Assembly (NCBI GenBank): GCA_910589415.1
Contig: OU342634.1
Coordinates: forward strand, 43,950,723-44,014,722
Source: Malachius bipustulatus
Lineage: Eukaryota; Arthropoda; Insecta; Coleoptera; Melyridae
Direction: 5' to 3'
DNA length: 64,000 nt
How positions within the stretch are numbered: position 1 is the stretch's first letter; every line of letters starts with the position of its first letter. Shown piece by piece: positions 1 through 11,396 of this stretch. A program made the translations under genes and the position numbers. The notes under the pieces are model-generated. The model had not been told where the DNA came from and searched no databases. It was given only the letters and a program-made list of their open reading frames with translations.

Positions 1-1483
1 TATATTATGCTTTTCTTTCTTTAGAACTTGGCGCTCCGAATTCATGTATGTTCGCCAATAAACATAACATTGACCGCTAGATATACATATTATAATAACA
101 TTCAATCAAGTCTTAAGAGTGTAATAATTTCATTACGTCGTTTGTGACATCCTGGCGCTCCGCCTTGAACGCCACTACAATTATTTATGCATCACAATAA
201 AGATTTATAGTGTTATTGTTCACCTGCGTTAAAAACCCTTCACCCTTTCAAGTTTATCACACACACACACAGCTTTCCCAGTTTATTACAAACCTTTAAT
301 AATATGTTTCTTCAAAATATTCTTACAAAACTTTAAAAAAATGTCGTTCATTTATACACCCACGTACAAGATGAGAAATGCCACTGAATGAAATTTGGCA
401 GGAAAATTGACATCCTATACTATACAGGTATACAGGTTGTCAGCTAAACGCGCGTTGGTCTATACGTTTTTCACGTTTACACGGTCCTCACGTTTTTTTT
501 TCTAATTTGTATAGTCCGGCAATTTTTTGTTTTTCCATTTTTCATTTTCGTCACCGAGGGCGTCACCGAACGCCTCTGAAAATTTCCCGCCAATATTTAA
601 ATTTAAATACTTACGTTAGTTTTTATTACTTTGATTTTTCATATTTTATTCCTCGGTCGGTTTATCAGCCACTCTTGATCAGTTGTACCTCTCTTGATCA
701 GTTGTATCTCTCAACCACTCTTGATCAGTTGCATGGATAATGATGCATGATCCATGCAGTATCCATGACAATAATGGAAGGCAGTTCTAAATTTATTGGG
801 TGTTGAATTGTCAGATGATGTTCAAACCAACTCTCAAACTTTTCGTGTTTCATTTCTCCGTGATACTCGGCCATTTTTGTTGATGAAGAAAATATTAGTT
901 CAGCTCTCTCAATAAAGTAACCTTTAATCTTTATTTCCAGCTTGAACTACAATATTCCAATAAAAATAAGAAAAACCATTAATAAAAGTGAAAAGTGTAC
1001 TTTGTTACTTCTACTATAATAATAATTATTATTCTAGTTAAACCTTTTGCCACAGAATAGATACAATCAGAAGCTAAACTCGCCGGCGGCGCCTTTGATC
1101 TTTTAGAGACAAGCCACACCTCTAGCGGCCATTGCTTCAGAGTAGAAACGCATGCCCGCCACAGAATAGGTACAATTCTATTCTGTGGGCCCGCATTCAA
1201 AACTAATGAAAGCTCATCTCAAATCATGGCGGATCTTTATGCGCCGAGTAGATGCGCGAACTCGGTATTTTTATTGAAGTTTATATTCTAATTGTACCTA
1301 TTCTTCTGTGCTTTTGCCTTAATTTTTTTAACGCTCTTCGCTTCATACTCTTGCCAAGATCTCGCAATTATTACTCCATGTTGGAAAATCCATGTTTCTT
1401 CACTGTAGGTATATCCTAATAACAGAGTGTTGGAGATTACGAACATAATCACTTAAATTGAAAGTGTTGTGCACACACAACAT
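1..1483. other. Non-coding spacer with simple repeats
   Basis: I see no supportable gene here. It holds a short CA run near 250-270, three copies of a CTCTTGATCAGTTG motif between about 672 and 733, and a perfect 11-bp inverted repeat (CCACAGAATAG at 1159-1169, CTATTCTGTGG at 1178-1188, 8-nt loop). A related CCACAGAATAG is also present near 1050. Open frames in this stretch are short and have no recognisable domains. Confidence 0.55.
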
Positions 1484-1645
1484 TAGACAGTTGTACGTTT
1501 ATGGAAAATCTGACGTTTTTGAAGTTGAATTTGACATTCCCAACTTTTTGTGAGAATGAGAATGCGAAACCAAAGTAAGGGGTAGTGTCGGTAGTACAGG
1601 TTCCCTAAAACTGGCAACAGTACAGCGCCCTCCTCCAACCTGGCA
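1484..1645 (+). repeat. Left arm of split inverted-repeat element
   Basis: This ~160-bp sequence matches, in inverted orientation, 7253-7409 on the other side of the LTR retrotransposon. Shared blocks include TTAGACAGTTGTACGTTTAT, CAAATTCAACTTCAAAAACG (complement) and GGTTCCCTAAAA. Subtracting the LTR element and the SINE leaves about 530 bp between the arms. I infer an ancestral non-autonomous foldback element of about 850 bp that later served as a landing site. A third, partial copy lies near 9971-10030. No coding capacity. Confidence 0.6.
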
Positions 1646-1999
1646 GAACTAACTACTATCCTGACATTCACGGTTATCATGAATAAATTACTATAAAATA
1701 CAATGATCCAAAACAATAATTAAAAGTTAAATATCAATAGTAAGTGAAATGTTACGTGTCAGAATCCAGAAATTATAATTTAATTCAGGTTTTCAATATC
1801 CAGGTTTGCAATCAAGTCTGGTAGAAATAGAAGGTTGCAGGGCTGAATATGGAGGGTGAAGAAATGGAAATCAATCGTGAGAAGAGCGGAATGCAGTTCA
1901 TAACATCCAGATGTGATAAATGAAGTTGAAAAGCACCTAATACATAGGTAAAGGTACGTTACGTTAACTATTGCTGATATTATTAAGTTATTATATATT

Positions 2000-2209
2000 T
2001 GTACTGTCCTGTATTTATTTTGTAGCATTGTATTCTATAATCAATCAGCTGGTTACTGTCACTATGCCAATATAATTATTATTCATTGTTCAATCAGTCA
2101 GATATTCAACACATACACGTTGTCAAAAGATTCTTTATTCGTTTAATAAATTGTTCTATTTCTAAATAAGTGTAATCCATGTTCATCTCCAATATTATTG
2201 GACACAACA
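2000..2209 (+). repeat. 5' LTR of element 1
   Basis: 210 bp, TG...CA ends. An AATAAA at 2145-2150 could be the polyadenylation signal. No obvious TATA box. The 3' copy is at 6577-6786. Confidence 0.95.
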
Positions 2210-2283
2210 AATATTGGCGACGAGGTGAAACAGAAGAATAATAACCTAGCTTAAATCAATCAATATTTTTGTGCCAAATCGAA

Positions 2284-5200
2284 ATGGATGCCGAGCAGTT
2301 TGCTCAACTAATTGCCGTTTTCAACAGTCAGCAGCAACGGTTAATTGATACCCTCACTCAGAACGTAACCGCGAGACAGACAGGCAGAGCTCAAGACCCT
2401 CAACAAAACGTAAGTGCGTCAGCATTTTTACCAACTTTCGAAAATTTCAATGGATCAAAAGAAAACTTCAAAACTTACAGAGCCAGATTCGAAAACTACG
2501 TAACAATGAAAGGCGTCTTTAACGACAAAGAATTATGTAGTCAAATGTTACTTAATTCAATTGGCTCAAGTCTCTACCAGCTAATAGTATCATTGGTAGC
2601 CCCAAAATTACCTTCAGAATTGACCTACATAGAAATTATCAACACTCTTGAAAAACATTTATGTCCAAAAAGGAACATATTAGTTGCACAGCATCGATTT
2701 TTCTCGCATTACCAGCAGGAAAGTCAAACAATAGCTGATTATGTTGCGATATTGCGCAAGGAGATTTCAGATTGTGAATTCAACTGCCCAAAGGAGGAAT
2801 GCAAGACCAGTATTGCCGACACATTCTTGACGGCCCAATTTATCCGGGGACTACGTGACAATTCCATTCGGGAACAACTGCTGCAGTCTGAAAAATCTAA
2901 ATTCGACGAGATCCTCGAAAAAGCCCTGGTATTGGAAGCGTCAAAAATTGATAGCCGAGAACTTTCCAACCACCAGCCTGCATCAACGGTATCGCTGGGA
3001 GGAAGTGATGTCAATAAAATTGATAGCAGATATCGATCTCGCTCAGCAAATCGCAACCAAGATCAATACAATGCACGGAATAGAAGTAAATCAGCCCAGA
3101 GATCCCATTCGAAATCGGGTCCACGTCTCAACTATAAACATTTGGGGATAGATAATTGTTGTCTTCGTTGTGGTCGGGATAACCACCAGACGAAGGACTG
3201 CCGAATCGACCGCACTAGGTTACATTGTGAATCTTGCAAAAAAGCAGGCCATGTGTCACGAGTCTGTATCTCCACTCTAATGCGACACAAATCGAAGAAA
3301 AATTTTAGTAACCGAAGCAATCACCAAAACACCAACCAAATCGATATGACGACATTTCGTGATCTAGAGGGTGTCAACAAAATAGTCGATATATTCCAAA
3401 AACCATGTCAAGAGTCGAATAAATATGTTGTTGACGTGAAGATTGAAGGCAAGGTTCAAAAATTCGAAGTGGATTCAGGAGCTGGACTAACTCTTCTCCC
3501 TGAACGAGATTTTCTAAAACTAGACCTCAATATAGAACTACAGCCTACGGATATCAAGTTCCGGTCATACGCTGCTGTAATTTTTGAGCCACTGGGAGTT
3601 GCGGAAGTTTCCGTCGAATATCGTGATCAAAAGTCTAAGGAGCTTTTGTTCGTAGTACCAAGTAATTTCTCGCCTCTCCTGGGTAGAACATGGATACGAC
3701 GTCTGAAAATCAGCCTACAAGATATTGATCAACAGTCTTCAAACTTTGCTAATCCGCTAGTTAATTCAGTTGATTCAGTCACAGACATAGTTAGAGAATT
3801 TGCTGAAATATTTGAACCAAAAGTTGGATGCGTGCCAGGATTCACTTGTTCTCTACAGCTGCGCCCAAATTCAAAACCTGTTTTCATCAAGGAGCGTAAT
3901 GTTCCCTATGCTCTTCTGGATAAGGTGAATTCTGAATTAGACAACCTAGAAAATTCAGGAATCATTTCAAAAGTCGAAACAAGTGACTGGGGATCACCAC
4001 TCGTAATTGTTCCTAAACCAGATGGTTCATTACGATTATGTGTTGATTACAAAATAGCGGTTAACAAGCAACTCAGATCCGCACATCATCCAATTAGACG
4101 CATCGACGACATACTAAATAATCTTCGAAATTCGTCGTACTTCTGTCATTTAGACCTGTACAAAGCATATCTGCACATTCAAGTAGACAAAGAAAGCAGG
4201 GAAATCCAAACCATATCAACACATAGAGGCACCTACCAGATGAACAGGCTTTCTTTCGGCATAAAAACTGCCCCAAGCGAGTTTAATCGCATATTGGATC
4301 AGATTCTTTCAAATTTGGATGGGACAATGTCATACTATGACGACATTATCATTCATGGTCCCACTCTTGAAGAATGCAGACATCGCCTTATTGCATGTCT
4401 CAGAAGACTAAACAAATTTAACTTACATCTGAATAAATCAAAATGCTCATTTTTCAAAACCGAAGTTCGATATCTAGGCTATCGTATCAGCCATAATAAA
4501 ATTCTCAAATGCCCTGAAAAAATGGAAGATGTAGCGAAGATGCCGGAACCGAAAAATCGTGAAGAATTGCAACGGTTTCTAGGAATGATAACCTATTATT
4601 CCAAATTCATTCCTAATTTATCAACAGTTACATACCCACTGCGTCAATTACTTCAACAAGGGAGACAGTGGCTGTGGACGAAGTCGTGTAAAAAAGCATT
4701 CGAAGAACTTAAAGCCGAAATCATTAGCGACAGAGTGCTGATGCCATACAACCCGTCAATTCCTGTGTCATTAGCTTGTGATGCTAGTCCAACTGGTATT
4801 GCCGGTGTACTTTCCCACGTAATTGACGATAAGGAACATCCTATTGCTTTTATTTCAAGATCACTTACAAAAGCAGAACAGAACTACTCTCAACTAGATC
4901 GAGAAGCCCTTGCAATCATTTTTTCAATCACGAAATTCTATATGTATCTTGCAGGATCATCATTTACTTTAATTACTGATAATCAACCTCTCACCAGGAT
5001 TTTTCACCCTGATACAAAGCTTCCTTCATTCACATCAGCTAGACTGCTTCGATATGCCACATTTCTTCAAGAATTTGACTACAAGGTCGTACACCGGAAA
5101 GCAGAAGAACATGCTCATGTCGATTGCCTCTCTCGAGCAACAAATTCGAAATCAAGTATGTCAACGGAAATGGTTTTAAGCCTCGAAGTCCAGACACTTC

Positions 5201-6516
5201 AAGACCAAACGATTAATCAGATTTCATCTGATGTAATTTCAAGTTCGATAATCGCGGAAGAAACAACAAAAGATCCTAATTTATCAACACTATATCACGA
5301 ACTCATCTCCGGAGAAGTTCGAGATCCAGAATACAGCACATCGAATGGTATTATTTTCAAAAACAATCGTGTTTTTATTCCTGCTGCCCTCCAGGACAAA
5401 GTTTTACAAGAACTTCACCGTACGCACGTTGGTATCGTAAAAATGAAACAGCTTGCAAGAAGACACTGTTTCTGGAAAACCATCGATAAAGATATTGAAA
5501 GAATGGTAAAAAACTGCAGAGAATGTGCGCTTACCCAAAAGAGTCCCGCGAAAGTACCAGTTCACCAGTGGGACGAGCCGCAAAGTAATTTCGAAAGGGT
5601 GCATATTGACCATGCTGGACCATTTCAAAACTATTATTTTCTAGTCCTCGTAGATTCAAAGTCAAAATGGGCAGAAGTAAAAATTTTAAAAGAAGCACCA
5701 ACTTCTTCAAACACAATAGAGCTACTTACAGACATTTTCTGCACACACGGATTTCCAGAAATTATAGTCATGGATAACGCTACTATTTTCCACAGCGAAA
5801 TATTCAAAAAGTTTTGCACCAATAATATTCAGAAGTTTACAGCTCCGGGACACCCAGCGACAAATGGATTAGCCGAGCGTTATATCCAAACTCTGAAATC
5901 AAAGTTGAATGCGATGGCCAACCAACCTGGATTAATGAAAGACAAGGTGAGGGAAATATTATTTCGGTACCGTGCAACACCTCTTCACTGCGGTAAAACT
6001 CCTTCGGAGCTATATCTCAATCGCAACATTCGATGTCATCTTGATGTATTCAAGCCTTACCTTGAGAAAGACAAGAAAAGAGTCACATTCAACCTGCCAC
6101 CATCTAGAAAGTTCAACGTTGGCAACAAAGTTCTTGCACGATGGTATTCGAATAACAAGGAGACCTGGAAGTTTGGAAAAATTATTCAGAAGTTTGGAAG
6201 ACTGCATTACCAAGTGCAACTAGAGAATGGATACTGCTTAAAGCGTCATGCAGACCAGCTGCGAAAAACTGAAGTAGACCTGCTGAATGAAGACCAGACG
6301 GAGAACGCTGAGCCAGAACAAGAGGTCAACACCCCTACAGGGGGCAGTCCATATTCAACTCCATTCATATCATCTTATAGACATATTCCAGAGCCTGAGC
6401 CCGTTGAGGCGGAAGAACCTCCAGTACCAGCACCTCAGGAAGAAATCGTTCGCCGTCACAATAGGAGACATCGCCTTCCAGAGCGTTTCAGGGATTATGT
6501 AATGTACAATAATTAA
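2284..6516 (+). CDS. Gag-Pol polyprotein, Ty3/Gypsy
   Basis: One uninterrupted frame of 1410 residues encodes the whole retrotransposon polyprotein. I place the start at the ATG at 2284; the frame is open a little upstream without another ATG. In order: a Gag-like N-terminal region; two CCHC zinc knuckles near residues 290-330 (CLRCGRDNHQTKDC and CESCKKAGHVSRVC); an aspartic protease with DSGA at 397-400; reverse transcriptase with YYDD at 684-687; RNase H with an acidic residue in CDAS near 833; and integrase with a His/Cys zinc-binding region then catalytic D1109, D1164 and E1198. The acidic, proline-rich C-terminus follows a GPY/F-like region. Fusing gag and pol in one frame means no frameshift is needed, unlike the second element in this window. 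No stop or frameshift interrupts it, so it could encode active enzymes. The closest named relatives are the K02A2.6-type Gypsy polyproteins (family-level recognition only). Confidence 0.95.
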   Translation: MDAEQFAQLIAVFNSQQQRLIDTLTQNVTARQTGRAQDPQQNVSASAFLPTFENFNGSKENFKTYRARFENYVTMKGVFNDKELCSQMLLNSIGSSLYQLIVSLVAPKLPSELTYIEIINTLEKHLCPKRNILVAQHRFFSHYQQESQTIADYVAILRKEISDCEFNCPKEECKTSIADTFLTAQFIRGLRDNSIREQLLQSEKSKFDEILEKALVLEASKIDSRELSNHQPASTVSLGGSDVNKIDSRYRSRSANRNQDQYNARNRSKSAQRSHSKSGPRLNYKHLGIDNCCLRCGRDNHQTKDCRIDRTRLHCESCKKAGHVSRVCISTLMRHKSKKNFSNRSNHQNTNQIDMTTFRDLEGVNKIVDIFQKPCQESNKYVVDVKIEGKVQKFEVDSGAGLTLLPERDFLKLDLNIELQPTDIKFRSYAAVIFEPLGVAEVSVEYRDQKSKELLFVVPSNFSPLLGRTWIRRLKISLQDIDQQSSNFANPLVNSVDSVTDIVREFAEIFEPKVGCVPGFTCSLQLRPNSKPVFIKERNVPYALLDKVNSELDNLENSGIISKVETSDWGSPLVIVPKPDGSLRLCVDYKIAVNKQLRSAHHPIRRIDDILNNLRNSSYFCHLDLYKAYLHIQVDKESREIQTISTHRGTYQMNRLSFGIKTAPSEFNRILDQILSNLDGTMSYYDDIIIHGPTLEECRHRLIACLRRLNKFNLHLNKSKCSFFKTEVRYLGYRISHNKILKCPEKMEDVAKMPEPKNREELQRFLGMITYYSKFIPNLSTVTYPLRQLLQQGRQWLWTKSCKKAFEELKAEIISDRVLMPYNPSIPVSLACDASPTGIAGVLSHVIDDKEHPIAFISRSLTKAEQNYSQLDREALAIIFSITKFYMYLAGSSFTLITDNQPLTRIFHPDTKLPSFTSARLLRYATFLQEFDYKVVHRKAEEHAHVDCLSRATNSKSSMSTEMVLSLEVQTLQDQTINQISSDVISSSIIAEETTKDPNLSTLYHELISGEVRDPEYSTSNGIIFKNNRVFIPAALQDKVLQELHRTHVGIVKMKQLARRHCFWKTIDKDIERMVKNCRECALTQKSPAKVPVHQWDEPQSNFERVHIDHAGPFQNYYFLVLVDSKSKWAEVKILKEAPTSSNTIELLTDIFCTHGFPEIIVMDNATIFHSEIFKKFCTNNIQKFTAPGHPATNGLAERYIQTLKSKLNAMANQPGLMKDKVREILFRYRATPLHCGKTPSELYLNRNIRCHLDVFKPYLEKDKKRVTFNLPPSRKFNVGNKVLARWYSNNKETWKFGKIIQKFGRLHYQVQLENGYCLKRHADQLRKTEVDLLNEDQTENAEPEQEVNTPTGGSPYSTPFISSYRHIPEPEPVEAEEPPVPAPQEEIVRRHNRRHRLPERFRDYVMYNN

Positions 6517-6576
6517 TGTAACCCTATATTCTCTTTATAATAATAATTGTGTAGAATTTTATTATGTGGGGGAGAC

Positions 6577-6786
6577 TGTACTGTCCTGTATTTATTTTGT
6601 AGCATTGTATTCTATAATCAATCAGCTGGTTACTGTCACTATGCCAATATAATTATTATTCATTGTTCAATCAGTCAGATATTCAACACATACACGTTGT
6701 CAAAAGATTCTTTATTCGTTTAATAAATTGTTCTAATTCTAAATAAGTGTAATCCATGTTCATCTCCAATATTATTGGACACAACA
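6577..6786 (+). repeat. 3' LTR of element 1
   Basis: 210 bp, one base different from the 5' LTR. It starts directly after the purine-rich tract and is followed by the ATATT target duplication. Confidence 0.95.
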
Positions 6787-6791
6787 ATATT

Positions 6792-7062
6792 TTTTTTTTT
6801 TTTTTTTTAAAAAGAGGGAGCATCGGTCTTAACTGTGTAGGTAAGACATAGTCGCTCCACTCTGGTAATTTGGCTTTGAGACGAACTCTTTAGCCACACA
6901 CACTTTAAATTATATTTGCCATTTAAACGTTCGATCGCTTGTTTTACTTTTCACAGACATTCGAAAATGAATCTGAAAAGTAAAGCGGGCCGAGGTGAGT
7001 TTCGAACCCGCGATCTATGGCTTCGTGAGCCAGCGGCGAACCACTAGGCCACGCAAGTCACT
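6792..7062 (-). mobile_element. tRNA-derived SINE
   Basis: Read on the minus strand, this ~270-bp unit starts with a tRNA-like head (GTGGCCTAGTGGTT as box A near 7050, GGTTCGAAACTC as box B near 6998) and ends in a long A tail, seen as T's at 6790-6808 on +. The tRNA-like part has a plausible anticodon hairpin with loop TCACGAA, but its T-stem and acceptor stem are mispaired, so it is not a functional tRNA. A 14-bp target duplication AGTTATTATATATT lies at 7063-7076 and, across the later LTR insertion, at 1986-1999. LINE-driven retroposition is inferred from the A tail and long duplication. Confidence 0.85.
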
Positions 7063-7252
7063 AGTTATTATATATTGTAAAGGTAATATTTAGTTTAAGG
7101 TTCTCTACAAATAACTATAACTAAACTTTATGATTATTACAAATAATCTAAAAAATATTCCAATCATTATTAGGTATAACAAATAATTTTTAATTGACAT
7201 CTGTGTCAAAGCTAAATATGTATGGTTTGAGTGCTGGCTAAGATTCTTGTCA

Positions 7253-7409
7253 GGTTGGAGGAGGCGCTATTTTGTTGCCAATTTTAGGGAACCTGTATTA
7301 CCGACATTGACGCTTACTAGGGTAGCGCATTCTCATTCTCGCAAAAAGTTGGGAATGTCAAATTCAACTTCAAAAACGTCAGATTTTCTATAAACGTACA
7401 ACTGTCTAA
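7253..7409 (-). repeat. Right arm of split inverted-repeat element
   Basis: Inverted partner of 1484-1645. The intervening 7077-7252 is AT-rich sequence without a gene and belongs to the interior of the older element. Confidence 0.6.
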
Positions 7410-8642
7410 AAATTCGAACAATTTTTAGTGAGTCAGCGTATTTTCTTAAAATGGTAACCTTTTTGAGTTTTTGCTGCCGTAGAGGATGTTTCAGCAATAA
7501 AAATATGGTTTTCTACTTGTTCGCGTTGCCTAAAGGTAACTTTTGAAAATTTTAAACTTCTTATAATAGTCCTATATCAATATTTATTCTATGACTGGGA
7601 TATTTTAGACCAAAAAATGCACCCAGAAGGCAGTTATGATTGCAGAAAATATACGCTGCTCAGAATTTCCATATACCTGAAAGCTTGTCAGGTAAGTTTC
7701 ATTAGGATCAGTATGGGAGTCAGTATGGATCAGTAATTTCTGTCGTCCATGTGTCTGTATTAAAACATTTTTTCTTAGTGCGTTAGATATCAAGTTTAAA
7801 AGTAAACCAAATACTAAAGTCTACAGCTTCGTAGACCTGTAATATATTTTTAATACCCACTGGAATAGGATTCCTCGTTCTCTAATGGTGTTAATATTTT
7901 GTTTCATTTTTATAACTTTGCTATTTTCCACGGTCCATTTTCCACTATGATACCTACGTCTGTGACCAAATATGCCAAAAATATGACATCCAGCTGTTCA
8001 AACACCTCCGTGTTAAGTAAACGTCAACGAGTGATATAACCAAATACATTAGATGATAATACGTGCAGCTCTCCGCTATTTACATGTAATAAAAGTGAAG
8101 TATGAAAAGGAGCGCCATCTACACGCCTCGATCGCTAACTACACAAGACACCGGATATGAAAAGCACGGATGTAATATAAATTATATTCACAGACATAAT
8201 AAAATTATCAAGAGTTTTTGGTGTATCAGGTAATGTTGGGGTTGACGCAGAGCTAGGCAGGAGTACTTGAAAGAGTACTCGTAAATAAATTGAAATTCGA
8301 GTACGAAACTCAGAAAATGTACTCGTAAGTATTTACTCATAAGTACTTTGGCACAGACAGGTGTATGGGTACGAGTAATACTCGTGAAAACACGTACATA
8401 TAATTATTATACAAACATGTCAGTGCGCAGCCTATGACGTCAGGCTTGTGACACCTACATATACAATACAGCAGCAGTAATAATAAGGTGAATTAGTGGT
8501 TTATTTCGATGCTTATTGCATTTTTGTTGAAATATTTTTAATTGGTACTCGTATGCGTGCCACTGTTTAACCCACCAAGTTTCGTTTGCATAACTCGACT
8601 GGTTTCAAAGCAAATAAATAAGTCGTCAGTTTTTAAGTAAAC
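7410..8642. other. Non-coding spacer; possible hAT-like remnant
   Basis: No gene is supported. From about 8248 there are dense GAGTACTCGTA/GTACTCGTAAGTA motifs in both orientations, starting CAGAGCTAGGCAGGAGTACT and ending near 8561 with GGTACTCGTATGCGTGCCACTG. Such CAG-ended, GTACTC-rich subterminal arrays are typical of non-autonomous hAT elements, but I cannot find a convincing 8-bp target duplication, so this is tentative. Confidence 0.35.
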
Positions 8643-9750
8643 CTATTGTTGGAGTTGTTGAACTCTTTGGAAGCACGATAATCTAGACTCTGGAATCTTC
8701 AAAATACACGGATCTGGCAGTGACAATAGTCTTCTTCCCACCAAAAAGTGAGCGGGAGTAAGAGGATTTACATTGTTGGGATCGTGAGAGAGGGGTGACA
8801 AAGGTCTGGAATTCATGATGGCCTCAATTTGTACGAGTAACGTATACATCTCTTCAAATGTCAGAGACGAAAAAAAGTCCTCCAAAGTGAGGTGATCCGG
8901 GGGGTATGAAGTGCCAATCGACTCCTTCGCCTGTCAGCCTCAACAATGCTGTCTTTATTTTTTAATACAAAAACCCTCAACTTGTCTAACTCGGTTTTTG
9001 CTCCCCTAAAATTTGTCCTGTTGTCCGAATACATATTGGAAGGCTTTCCCCTACGGGCAATAAATCTCTTTAAAGCCAAAATGAACGAATCAGTTGACAA
9101 ATCTGTAAGAAGTTCAATATGAACAGCTTTGGTCACCATACATATAAACAAGCAAATATAAGACTTTGAAACCCTACAACCACGCCCCTTCGTATCATTT
9201 AAATTCATTGGACCAGCATAGTCCACCCAAGTATTTTGAAAAGGGTAAGAAGGATTAATTCTGCAAGCTGGCAAATTACCCATTATTGGGGTTATTATTT
9301 TTGGCGCAACACGAAAACACCTCACACATTCGTGAACCACTCTTTTTGTCGTATATCTTCCCGAAATTGCCCAAAATCGCTCTCGCACAGATGCTAATAG
9401 GTGTTGCGGACCAGCATGCAACAAACGCAAATGTTCTCTTGTAAATATTAATTTCGTTAACCAATTTTTTGCCGGTAACAGAATTGGATGATGTTTATCC
9501 ATATCAAATTCAGAATTCACCAACCTTCCTCTAACGCGAATCAAAACTTTTTCATCCAAGAAAGGGTTCAAATTTCGAATTGACGGAGCCACATTACATT
9601 GCTGCAATTGGCTCAGTTCTTTCAGCAAAGCATCTCGTTTGTACATATTTAACCAAAACCATTAAGGAATTATTTAGGTCTTCCGATGACAATAGGCCAA
9701 TACATCTATCTTGTCTTGGCTTTACGCAATTATTCGCAACACTTAACGTT
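8643..9750 (-). pseudogene. Decayed BEL/Pao pol fragment (integrase)
   Basis: A broken minus-strand piece of a BEL/Pao retrotransposon polyprotein. The main open segment (9646-8861) shows the pre-integrase region, the His/Cys zinc-binding motif (HAGPQHLL... CVRCFR), and the first integrase acidic motifs (WVDYAGP; MYSDNRTNF). A frameshift near 8930 moves the expected PPGSPHFGG motif into another frame. A deletion after HFGG removes the sequence around the third catalytic residue. Coding resumes in the 8885-8643 frame (MNSRPLSPLSHDPNN, PAHFLVGR). Upstream, related coding can be followed to about 9750 in another frame (SSEDLNNSLMVLVKYVQ), so there is a further frameshift near 9650. No LTRs, gag, protease or RT were found nearby. 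It is inactive. Confidence 0.88.
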
Positions 9751-11396
9751 TTGTAATTAGAATTAGAATAAACCAGATAGTCTGTGGAATAAACTACTAG
9801 TCAAAAAGTTTATAAATCATAAGCAAAGTAAACGTCAGATTGACGTTTCGTTCAATTAAATTGACATTTCAAATCAACGCTAGTTAGATATCGAGCCGCT
9901 TGGGCGACAGTAACTTCCGGTGACAATTTTCAGTGGAAGCTGCACGTATTATTATCTAGTGTATTTGATATAACGCTACCCTAGTAAGCGTTTGTGTCGG
10001 CAATACAGCAGGTACCTTAGCCAACTTAATTTTAGGAGTGTGATAATAAATTATTATAGCAAATCCAAATACAAGGTCTTATTAGCTCCGACTCCCCACT
10101 TAGATATTTATATTTGTCATCCGTTAAATTCTTCAAACATAAAATTTGTAGTCTTTTATGAGTCCACTATGAAAATTCATTAGGTGTTTCAGTCCTTTAA
10201 GAATCATTGATAAACATGGAAGCCCCCTATAGATTCCCATAAAACAATACAATAATCACCGGACTAGTCTATTAGAAAGTCATTAATATTATAATAAAGA
10301 TATCACAGCATGGCTTAAAGATTTTAATAGCACTGTTAAATTTCTTATATAGATCGTTCTTGTCCATAACGACTCGTTGATTACGTATTGGGTACTTGAA
10401 AAAAACTCCTCTTGATGTTATTGGCACGACAGGATACTAAAGCATAAAGTTACCACTCATATATGTATGCACGGAGTCCTCTAATACTAATGAAGTTCTC
10501 TTAGAAACTAGTAATTAAAAATTCCAAGTTAATTAAGGTTTACATCTTCACTTCTAAATGAAGTGAAAATATGTGGGAGTCAGTGTCGCTATTAACGTCG
10601 GTTAACAGTTCCTACATCACGTATTGACATTAATTTATTGTGTGAAGGTATTTGCATTTCAAAATTTGATACACTTTCATCTAAAATGTTAAGGTACCTC
10701 ACTCTTTTATTATATGATTATTTATTTTTATTAAAGTTTCTAGTATAGACATAGACATACATGTCATGGCCAATGATAGGGTAAACAAATATCAAACTTA
10801 AAAAAAATGTGGTTATACATAATACATACGGACTTCCTAGGTTTCAAAATATTGTTTATAGATATTAAAACAACAAACAAGTCATAGTTATATGCACAAT
10901 GATTAATGAAATTAATTCCGATTCAAAAGCTTCTTTCTCTCGATTGATGGGTGGCAAGTAATGTAATTACGAATTTGGTCGCAGTTGAATGCAAATAGAA
11001 TAGCCGATAATGAGAAGCTATTTCCGCAAACGCAGACCGTGGTGTCGTGTTTATACCATCAGCATCATATATCTTTGTTGTAGCCCGTCTGTTGAAATTG
11101 CTAGCTGTTCTCCATTGCGGAGAACAAGAGATATCGCAAGCATGCAAGTTGAATCCAGTGTAAACACACAACTTCACAAGAACAGTGTACTGTAATTATT
11201 GTAATTAACTCTTTGTTAAGTTTTAACATAAAACATTAACAGAATACTAATGGTCGTGTAATTCAATAGCATCCATAATTTTACCAAGAGTGAAAAACGT
11301 GACGATTCTGTCTTGGAAGAAGAGTTAGCTTTGCTGCTACGAAGTCAAATTATTTGTCAAAATTGTTCATTGAAACAATTAAATAGTACTCATGAT
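9751..11396. other. AT-rich non-coding spacer
   Basis: No gene supported. Near 9971-10030 there is a partial copy of the inverted-repeat family seen at 1484-1645 and 7253-7409 (ACGCTACCCTAGTAAGCG...). Frames at 10923-11195 overlap on both strands and look random. Confidence 0.5.

Larger units (their letters stand above)
2000..6786 (+). mobile_element. Intact Ty3/Gypsy LTR retrotransposon (element 1)
   Basis: A complete 4787-bp element. The two 210-bp LTRs begin TGTACTG, end ACAACA, and differ at one base in my reading (T vs A in TTCTATTTC/TTCTAATTC). It is flanked by the 5-bp target duplication ATATT (1995-1999 and 6787-6791). A primer-binding-site candidate TTGGCGACGAGG (2214-2225) follows the 5' LTR and a purine-rich tract (GTGGGGGAGAC, 6566-6576) precedes the 3' LTR. 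A single gag-pol frame fills the interior and there is no env. Near-identical LTRs and an open frame indicate a recent, possibly active insertion. Confidence 0.96.

Noticed and set aside
5404..6502. Frames on both strands inside element 1
   Set aside because: Shadows of the gag-pol frame.
6940..7062. tRNA-like sequence (Arg-ACG-like anticodon loop) on the minus strand
   Set aside because: Acceptor and T stems are mispaired and the unit has an A tail and 14-bp target duplication, so it is a SINE head and not a tRNA gene.
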